A stretch of DNA of 64,000 nucleotides from contig CAWHVG010000005.1 in the NCBI GenBank assembly GCA_963832725.1, positions 1-64,000 of the forward strand, in the 5' to 3' direction. Shown one piece after another: positions 59,287 through 64,000 of the stretch. The first letter of the stretch is position 1. Every line of letters starts with the position of its first letter. The notes below the pieces were generated by a model. That model was not told the origin of the DNA. It searched no databases and worked only from the letters and a program-made list of their open reading frames with translations. The DNA comes from JAEZBP01 sp963832725 (lineage in GTDB: Bacteria; Myxococcota_A; Polyangia; Polyangiales; Sandaracinaceae). The position numbers and the translations under genes were made by a program.

Positions 59287-60171
59287 TCACAGGTCGCGAC
59301 AGGCGAGGAGCGCATCCACCACCGCTTCGGTCCGGCCGCCTTCCTCCAGCGTCGGCCGATGGAGAATGTAGAGCTTCGAGCCCTCGATCCCGCTCATGGG
59401 GATGCGTCGCAGGCCCGCGCGCTCGGCGACCCGCCACGGCAACACGGCCAGATAGCGACCGCTCGCGCAGGCGTCGACGCCGGCCTGCATCTGGCGAACG
59501 TAGAGGTCGACGCGCCGTGGTCGGTCGCGGGGCCAGAGGTCCGGCACGCGTCCGTCGGCCAGCGGGATTGGGGCCACGAACCCGTGCTCTTCGAGCTCTT
59601 CGAGCGAGGGCGTCTCGTTCACCGTGGCGAGGGGGTGCGTGGGCCCGCAGCAGAGCGCGTGCTGCACGCTGCAGAGCTCGCGCAGGGTGAGATTGTCGGT
59701 CGGGACGGGATCGTCGAGCACGGCGACGTCGATGGCCCCCCGGAGCAGCGCGGTGTTGACCGAGGCATCCGAAACGCTGGTCACGTGAGGGACCAGATCG
59801 GGGTGACGATCGCGGAGCAGCTCCAGCGCCGGCAGGAGATACAGCGGCACGAAGGGGCCCGGCATCGAGATGTGAACGGGGCCGACGAGGCGGCTTCCGT
59901 CGACCCATCCGATCGCCTCGTCGATCCGTCGCATCGAGTCGCGGGTGGCCCGGAGCAGCTCTTTTCCCGCGGCATTGAGCACGATCCGCCGCCCTACCCG
60001 ATCGAAGAGCGGACGGCCGACGTCGCTCTCGAGCTGGTGGAGCGCCCGTGAAAGGCTCGACGCGCTCACGTGCAGTGCCTCGGAAGCCGTAGGAAGGTGC
60101 TCGGTCTCCGCGATGGCCCGGAACGCGGGGAGCCAGGCCCAAAGGTTCCGGATTCGATTACTGCGCTCCAC
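59287..60171 (-). CDS. LysR-family transcriptional regulator
   Basis: A 294-residue LysR protein from GTG 60171 (ERSNRIRNLWAWLPAFRAIA). The winged helix has EHLPTASEALHVSASSLSRA and LHQLESDVGRPLFDRVGRRI. The effector domain (PVHISMPGPFVPLYLLPALE, GAIDVAVLDDPVPTDNLTLR, CASGRYLAVLPWRVAERAGL) follows. An ATG at 60222 is in frame and would add 17 residues, but the GTG matches the usual LysR length. It is divergent from the Cys-repeat/MNIO operon across a 154-bp region, the classic LysR arrangement, so it probably controls that operon. Confidence 0.85.
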   Translation of the reverse strand: MERSNRIRNLWAWLPAFRAIAETEHLPTASEALHVSASSLSRALHQLESDVGRPLFDRVGRRIVLNAAGKELLRATRDSMRRIDEAIGWVDGSRLVGPVHISMPGPFVPLYLLPALELLRDRHPDLVPHVTSVSDASVNTALLRGAIDVAVLDDPVPTDNLTLRELCSVQHALCCGPTHPLATVNETPSLEELEEHGFVAPIPLADGRVPDLWPRDRPRRVDLYVRQMQAGVDACASGRYLAVLPWRVAERAGLRRIPMSGIEGSKLYILHRPTLEEGGRTEAVVDALLACRDL

Positions 60172-60277
60172 TGCGGTAGTCTTCCGAAGCCGGGAATCAT
60201 TCGCAACGGCGCAATGGATCATCCCGCTATTTGAAATGGCTGGCGTGTAATGTGAGCGGCAGCTTCGCATACTCGAG

Positions 60278-60298
60278 CCGACCGGCATCTTCGGTCGG
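60278..60298. promoter_or_regulatory. 7-bp inverted repeat upstream of the Cys-repeat gene
   Basis: CCGACCG and its exact complement CGGTCGG flank a 7-nt loop GCATCTT, ending 28 bp before the ATG at 60326. It could be a regulator site or a leader hairpin in the precursor mRNA. The spacing is odd for a LysR T-N11-A box, so its role is open. A TTGAAA at 60231-60236 is a possible -35, but no good -10 was found at 16-18 bp. Confidence 0.4.
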
Positions 60299-60325
60299 TG
60301 GAGCAAGTAAGAAGGATAGGTGCTT

Positions 60326-60691
60326 ATGGAACGAGAGCTGATGGACATCCTCAAGGTCGCCATCGTCGCCGGTGCGGTGGCGGTGGGCGGCGGCGGCTGC
60401 GACAACAACGGCAGCGGCTCGGACGCGGGCGGCGGCTCGGACGCGGGCTGCGGCTCGACGGGCGACGCAGGCTGCGGCTCGACGGGCGACGCGGGCTGCG
60501 GCTCGACGGGCGACGCGGGCTGCGGCTCGACGGGCGACGCGGGCTGCGCCAGCTGCGGCTCGGACGCGGGCGACGCGGGCTGCGCGAGCGACGCGGGCTG
60601 CGCGAGCGACGCGGGCGACGCGGGCTGCGCGAGCGACGCGGGCGACGCGGGCTGCGCGAGCGACGCGGGCGACGCGAGCACCGGCGGCTGA
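60326..60691 (+). CDS. Cys-repeat secreted precursor-like peptide for an MNIO-type RiPP
   Basis: A 121-residue peptide. Residues 1-24 are a short leader and hydrophobic signal (MDILKVAIVAGAVAVGGGG), with Cys25 in a weak lipobox (GGGC). The mature part is built only from G, S, D, A, T, C and three N: Cys42, then four GSTGDAGC units (Cys50, 58, 66, 74), ASC (77), then SDAGDAGC/ASDAGC units (86, 92, 101, 110), ending DASTGG. No protein fold is likely. The next gene is an MNIO/DUF692 enzyme that in relatives modifies Cys residues, and DUF2063 follows, so I infer a RiPP precursor or Cys-rich metal-buffer peptide. It lacks the DUF2282 (bufferin) pattern. The ATG at 60326 follows AAGGA; GTG 60320 and ATG 60341 are alternatives. 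Confidence 0.75.
   Translation: MERELMDILKVAIVAGAVAVGGGGCDNNGSGSDAGGGSDAGCGSTGDAGCGSTGDAGCGSTGDAGCGSTGDAGCASCGSDAGDAGCASDAGCASDAGDAGCASDAGDAGCASDAGDASTGG
60452..60547. repeat. 24-bp coding tandem repeat, four copies, in the precursor gene
   Basis: The unit GGCTCGACGGGCGACGCRGG plus CTGC occurs four times in register, encoding GSTGDAGC. Only one silent base differs (GCA versus GCG in the first unit). Such near-identity at the DNA level shows recent in-frame expansion; the downstream ASDAGDAGC units are also nearly identical but not in this period. Confidence 0.95.
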
Positions 60692-60707
60692 TCCGGTCGG
60701 GGACCGC

Positions 60708-61553
60708 ATGGAGCCCGAGGGAATCGGCATCGGCCTGCGCCGCTCGTACGCGGAGGATCTGCTCCGCACCGAGCGGCGCGTGGACTGGCTGGAGATCATC
60801 CCGGAGAATTTCCTGGGGAAGGACGGCCCGTTCACCCGCGCGCTTTTGCAGTGTCACGAGCGGTGGCCGATCGGCGCGCACGGCGTCTCCCTTTCCCTCG
60901 GGGGTCCAGATCCCTTCGACGAGGTGCGCCTGGCGGCGTTGCGCGGGCTCTTGGACCGCCTCGACATCCGCCGCTTCACCGAGCACCTCTGCTTTTCGAG
61001 CGCGCACGGGGTGCACACGCACGACCTGATCGCGCTGCCCTACAACGACGACGCGGTCCGGCACGCCGCCGAGCGCATCCGCGAAGCGGAGGAGCGCTTG
61101 GAGCGGCCGATCGACGTGGAGAACGTCAGCACCTACGTGACGATGCCGACCAGCGTCATGTCGGAGGCCGAGTTCGTCCGCGCCGTGGTCGAGGAGGCCG
61201 GCTGCGGCCTGCTCCTCGACGTCAACAACGTCTACGTCAGCGCGCACAACGCGGGCTTGGACCCCTTCGAGATGCTGGCCACGCTGCCGGTCGAGAAGGC
61301 GCGACGCATTCACATCGCGGGGCATCTCGACCGGGGCGACGTCTTGATCGACGACCACGGTCACCCCGTACACGAGACGGTGTGGGCGCTGCTCGAGGCG
61401 GCGCTCGTGCGCTGTGGCGACATCCCGATCCTGTTGGAGTGGGACACCCACATCCCGCCCCTCGACCGCGTCCTCGACGAGGCCGACCGGGCGCGCGCCG
61501 TGCGCGACGCGGCGCTCCGATCCGAGCGAGAGGCGGCTCGGGAGGCGCGATGA
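60708..61553 (+). CDS. MNIO (DUF692) iron oxidative enzyme, MbnB/HvfB-like
   Basis: A 281-residue TIM-barrel enzyme. DUF692 signatures occur in order: GIGLRRSYAEDL, WLEIIPENFLG (Glu/Asn), GAHGVSLSLGG (His), FTEHLCFSSAHGVHTHDL, IDVENVSTYVTM, LLLDVNNVYVSAHNAGLDPF, RIHIAGHLDRG, HGHPVHETVWALLE and LLEWDTHIPPLDRV. The His, Glu, Asp and Asn residues in these blocks are the ligands of the multinuclear non-haem iron site. Members such as MbnB and ChrH oxidise Cys in precursor peptides to oxazolone, thiooxazole or related rings. Start at 60708 is 16 bp after the precursor stop; the stop overlaps the partner gene (ATGA). Very likely it acts on the upstream Cys-repeat peptide. Confidence 0.9.
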   Translation: MEPEGIGIGLRRSYAEDLLRTERRVDWLEIIPENFLGKDGPFTRALLQCHERWPIGAHGVSLSLGGPDPFDEVRLAALRGLLDRLDIRRFTEHLCFSSAHGVHTHDLIALPYNDDAVRHAAERIREAEERLERPIDVENVSTYVTMPTSVMSEAEFVRAVVEEAGCGLLLDVNNVYVSAHNAGLDPFEMLATLPVEKARRIHIAGHLDRGDVLIDDHGHPVHETVWALLEAALVRCGDIPILLEWDTHIPPLDRVLDEADRARAVRDAALRSEREAAREAR

Positions 61554-62251
61554 CCCCCGAGCTGGCCCGCTTCTTCGACGCCATGGCCCCGCTTCTGCGC
61601 GGCGACATCGACGCGGAGACCGCCTGCGCGCAGATCGGCGGCACGCCGAGCTCGATGGACCGACTGAGCATGGTCGCGTCCATGGTCCGGCGCGCCCGCG
61701 AGCACCTCCTGGCGAACGTCTACCCGGCCACGCGCGCGGCGCTCGGCCCCGAGGCGTGGGAGCCGCTCGTTCGCCGGCACCTCGCGGCCGAGGCGAGCGG
61801 CGAGCCCGACTACCCGCGGATCGCGCTCGGCTTGCCCGAGACGCTCGCGGCCGATCTGCCGGCGGACCGCGCGTTCGCCCACGAGGTCGCCGACTGGGAG
61901 GAGGTCCTGCACCGCCTGAACGTGGCGGGCGCGCCCTCGCCCCAAGGGGCGGTGCGGACGCCCGTGATCGTGCGCCGCTACACGTTCGACGTGCCGGCGT
62001 GGGTGCAGAAGGTCCGAGGTGGGGCGAGCGCAGAGCCGCCGGGCGAGGGGCCGATCCTCTGCATGGCCTGGCGGGACCCGAGCACCGGTCGCGCGCGCCG
62101 TCATCGGCCGGGCGCCGCCGAGCTGGCCGCGCTGGCCGTGGCGACCGGCGACGCCACCGAGGAGGCCGTCGTGAGCGCCGGCGTGGACGCGGCGGCGCTG
62201 CGAACCGCGCGCATCGAGCTGACGCGGCGAGGGATCCTCGGAGGGGACTGA
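61550..62251 (+). CDS. DUF2063/HvfC-like partner protein of the MNIO enzyme
   Basis: A 233-residue protein starting MTPELARFFDAMAPLLRGDI. The helical N-terminal half (RAREHLLANVYPATRAALGP, EAWEPLVRRHLAAEASGEPD, YPRIALGLPETLAADLPADR) and WEEVLHRLNVAG match the pattern of DUF2063-type partners (HvfC/BufC, MbnC-like) that bind the leader and present the peptide to the MNIO. The second half (VIVRRYTFDVPAWVQKVRGG, GPILCMAWRDPSTGRARRHR) is a C-terminal domain with a winged-helix-like end. It overlaps the MNIO stop and the next start by a few bases, so expression is tightly coupled. Assignment rests on pattern and context. Confidence 0.75.
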   Translation: MTPELARFFDAMAPLLRGDIDAETACAQIGGTPSSMDRLSMVASMVRRAREHLLANVYPATRAALGPEAWEPLVRRHLAAEASGEPDYPRIALGLPETLAADLPADRAFAHEVADWEEVLHRLNVAGAPSPQGAVRTPVIVRRYTFDVPAWVQKVRGGASAEPPGEGPILCMAWRDPSTGRARRHRPGAAELAALAVATGDATEEAVVSAGVDAAALRTARIELTRRGILGGD

Positions 62252-63255
62252 TGAACCGCTACGTCGTACAGATGGCGCTCGGCTTCGCCGTCGTCGCCCT
62301 CGGCGCATGGGCGGCGACGCGCTTCGTCGGGACGGAGCCCGCCTGGAAGCAGCACGCGGCGAGCGACGATCCGGATCTGATCCCGATCCGCATCGACGAT
62401 CCGGCCCGCCACTACCGCGAAGGCGGCTTCGTCGAGCTGATGACGCCGATCGCGCCGCCGACGAAGCGGGACGGATCGGACAAGATCGAGGTCTTCCTGC
62501 GCATCCCGGACGGCGAGGCGATCGATCCTTCGCTCCGCCTCCCCCCCGGGAGCGTGGCCGACCGGGTGGAGAGCCTGGCGCTGCGCGGCGGGGGATGGAC
62601 CGTCGGCGACATCCGCGGGGCGCGCATCGGCGAGGACGGGACGCGCTGGCTGCGTCTCCTTCGTCCGGAGCGGGCGGGACCCGGCTCGCCGCTCGTCGGC
62701 TACGAGTGGCCCGAAGATCGCGCGGATCTCGGTCGCCTGGCCCACGCGCGGCTGGCGGGACTGATGCGCGCGGGCGGGGGCGCGGTGAGCCCGCGCGGCG
62801 ACCGCGAGAGCATGGCCTCGCTCTTCATGAGCCGCGGCGACTGCCTCGAGTGTCACGGGCGCGATCGGCCGCTCCACCGCCGCATGGGCCAGCCCGGACC
62901 CTTCGGGCCGACGGACCCGAACGGCTTCTACACGCCGGCCGCCGTGCTGCGCGATTGGGCGCCGCTCGAGCGCTACCGCCCGCGGGACCTGAACCACCTG
63001 CGCGAGCACGTGCGCATCGACTGCGGCGGCGAGCCGGCGGCGCGGCGCGAGGACGGTCGCGGCGCGGTGTGGTTCGAGTGCCAGGACGGGAGCGTGCCAA
63101 TCGGGCGGATCGACCTGGCGGCGGCGCTGGCGGCCGGCAATCGTCGCGCCGCGGGGACGTGCCGCGCGCGCCGATATCTGCTGGACCGGATGAGCCCGGA
63201 GGCGCGACCCCGCTTTTCGGCGCTCGCGACAGAGTGTGCCGACCGAGCAGAGTAG
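62251..63255 (+). CDS. Membrane-anchored single-CXXCH c-type cytochrome-like protein
   Basis: A 334-residue protein with an N-terminal anchor or uncleaved signal (MALGFAVVALGAWAATRFVG). The middle is beta-rich with EVFLRIPDGEAIDPSLRLPP and RVESLALRGGGWTVGDIRGA. A single haem c site CLECH lies at about residue 198-202 in MSRGDCLECHGRDRPLHRRM. The C-terminal part has further His/Arg/Cys residues but no second CXXCH. It is coupled to the DUF2063 gene (TGATG). A role in electron supply to the periplasmic peptide or its metal is possible; it is not a normal part of bufferin operons I know. Confidence 0.7.
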   Translation: MNRYVVQMALGFAVVALGAWAATRFVGTEPAWKQHAASDDPDLIPIRIDDPARHYREGGFVELMTPIAPPTKRDGSDKIEVFLRIPDGEAIDPSLRLPPGSVADRVESLALRGGGWTVGDIRGARIGEDGTRWLRLLRPERAGPGSPLVGYEWPEDRADLGRLAHARLAGLMRAGGGAVSPRGDRESMASLFMSRGDCLECHGRDRPLHRRMGQPGPFGPTDPNGFYTPAAVLRDWAPLERYRPRDLNHLREHVRIDCGGEPAARREDGRGAVWFECQDGSVPIGRIDLAAALAAGNRRAAGTCRARRYLLDRMSPEARPRFSALATECADRAE

Positions 63256-63416
63256 TTCCGAAGGGCCGAAGTCCGTTCCGGGCTCGCGGCAACGCAGACA
63301 CGGGGACGTCGGGCATTCGGTGCGCCGAGGCCCGAACGAAGTGCAGGTTCGTGCTACTTGCACGAGAATCCGGAACGGAGCGCGGGCCGGACTGGCAACG
63401 CGCCGAGGAGACGACG

Positions 63417-63980
63417 ATGAAGAGCCGAAGGTGGGGGTTTGTGATCGTGGCCGTGCTCGCGAGCGCGTGCGGGAGCAGCCCGACGGGCGATGACGGCGGA
63501 GCCAACGCGACGCATGATGGCGGCGGAGGGGGCGGGATCCCGCAGGACCAGATCGTGGCCCGCATCGCCGCGTTCGACACGAGCGGGGACTTCACCCAGG
63601 TGAACGCGACGCCCTTCGTGTCGCAGCACGCCTCCGCGGCGGCCGTGAACGTCTGGGCGTCCAGCGAGGCGCTGGATACCTACACCGGCATCGATCCGAC
63701 CGACACCAGCGCCACCGTGGACTCCTTCCCGGCCGGCTCGATCCTCATCAAGGAGATGCTCGACGCGTCGGGGACGCGCACCGGCCTCACGGCGATGGCC
63801 AAAGGCGGCGAGGGCGGCAGCCCCGACGCCGGCAACTGGTGGTGGGGCCGCCTCGACGCGAGCGGTGCGCTGGTGCAGGGCGGCACCATCTCGTTCTGCA
63901 TCGACTGCCACGGCAACGCCAGCAACATGCTGCAGCGCACCGACTGGGTGAACGGCGTCGCGCTCGACAACCGCATGTAG
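63417..63980 (+). CDS. Cytochrome P460-like lipoprotein with CXXCH
   Basis: A 187-residue lipoprotein (WGFVIVAVLASACGSS) with a Gly/Asp linker. The remaining domain follows the cytochrome P460 pattern: VNVWASSEALDTYTGIDPTD, SFPAGSILIKEMLDASG, LTAMAKGGEGGSPDAGNWWW and a terminal haem site FCIDCHGNASNMLQRTDWVN. In P460 proteins a Lys cross-links to the haem; LIKEM contains a candidate Lys. GAGGAG precedes the ATG. It lies 161 bp after the previous gene on the same strand, so it may belong to the operon or have its own promoter. Confidence 0.7.
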   Translation: MKSRRWGFVIVAVLASACGSSPTGDDGGANATHDGGGGGGIPQDQIVARIAAFDTSGDFTQVNATPFVSQHASAAAVNVWASSEALDTYTGIDPTDTSATVDSFPAGSILIKEMLDASGTRTGLTAMAKGGEGGSPDAGNWWWGRLDASGALVQGGTISFCIDCHGNASNMLQRTDWVNGVALDNRM

Positions 63981-64000
63981 CCCGGCTCTTCAGCGGCGCC

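Noticed and set aside
60351..61451. Long minus-strand frame opposite the MNIO gene and Cys-repeat gene
   Set aside because: It is Arg/Ser-rich from the antisense of the Cys repeats and has no domain; the plus strand has clear DUF692 motifs.

Overview
The window looks like chromosome from a very GC-rich (roughly 70%) myxobacterium, probably of the Polyangia/Sandaracinaceae kind. Evidence is the many lipoproteins with DAG/SDAG linkers, MopE-type, thrombospondin-3, FG-GAP and ASPIC/UnbV secreted proteins, long TPR proteins, a DnaK/J-protein module, a STAND regulator and a LysR of the 'LWAWLPAFR' type. The lineage is inferred from gene content. No rRNA or complete tRNA was seen.

Layout. Bases 1-2.4 kb are a heavily broken zone holding a frameshifted MopE-like lipoprotein, an FG-GAP fragment, the N-terminus of an SNF2/DrmD-like helicase, the 5' half of a tRNA-Leu and the C-terminus of a tyrosine integrase. 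This reads as the scar of an integrated element. Bases 2.4-13.6 kb carry housekeeping and accessory genes: DinB, GYF2-YbjQ, GFA, panD, a multidomain amidohydrolase, PilZ, a metal-receptor-like protein, patatin, a small hypothetical and a cold-shock protein. Bases 13.8-26.5 kb hold a helicase-associated-like protein, an Mpo1-like protein with a lipoprotein, a J-domain protein, DUF2203, pdxH, a ~1,740-residue TPR protein and a MerR-TPR regulator. Bases 26.7-32.1 kb hold a penicillin acylase, a phosphoesterase and a CorC-like protein. Bases 32.4-37.6 kb are a DnaK module whose two flanking genes share a domain. Bases 37.7-40.8 kb are argF-argD-argB. Bases 40.9-59.2 kb hold a spermidine-synthase-like protein, a sulfatase-HEAT protein, an ASPIC/UnbV protein, a LuxR membrane regulator, creatininase, a STAND regulator, GNAT, an SH3-like lipoprotein, an esterase and a coupled sulfotransferase pair.

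The most interesting system is at 59.3-64.0 kb: a divergent LysR regulator and an operon-like run of (i) a secreted precursor-like peptide with 11 Cys, ten of them in GDAGC/SDAGC/ASC repeats, (ii) an MNIO/DUF692 enzyme, (iii) a DUF2063/HvfC-like partner, (iv) an anchored single-CXXCH protein and (v) a cytochrome P460-like lipoprotein. This has the architecture of a methanobactin/bufferin-type RiPP pathway, but with a repeat precursor unlike the DUF2282 bufferins and with haem-protein neighbours.

Two window-wide patterns stand out. Otherwise intact genes carry single-base insertions, and at eight positions the change is GATC to GATTC/GAATC; these look like assembly errors but are strikingly uniform. 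Short tandem repeats also collect in gaps between convergent genes (12.7, 30.2, 45.0 and 53.0 kb).
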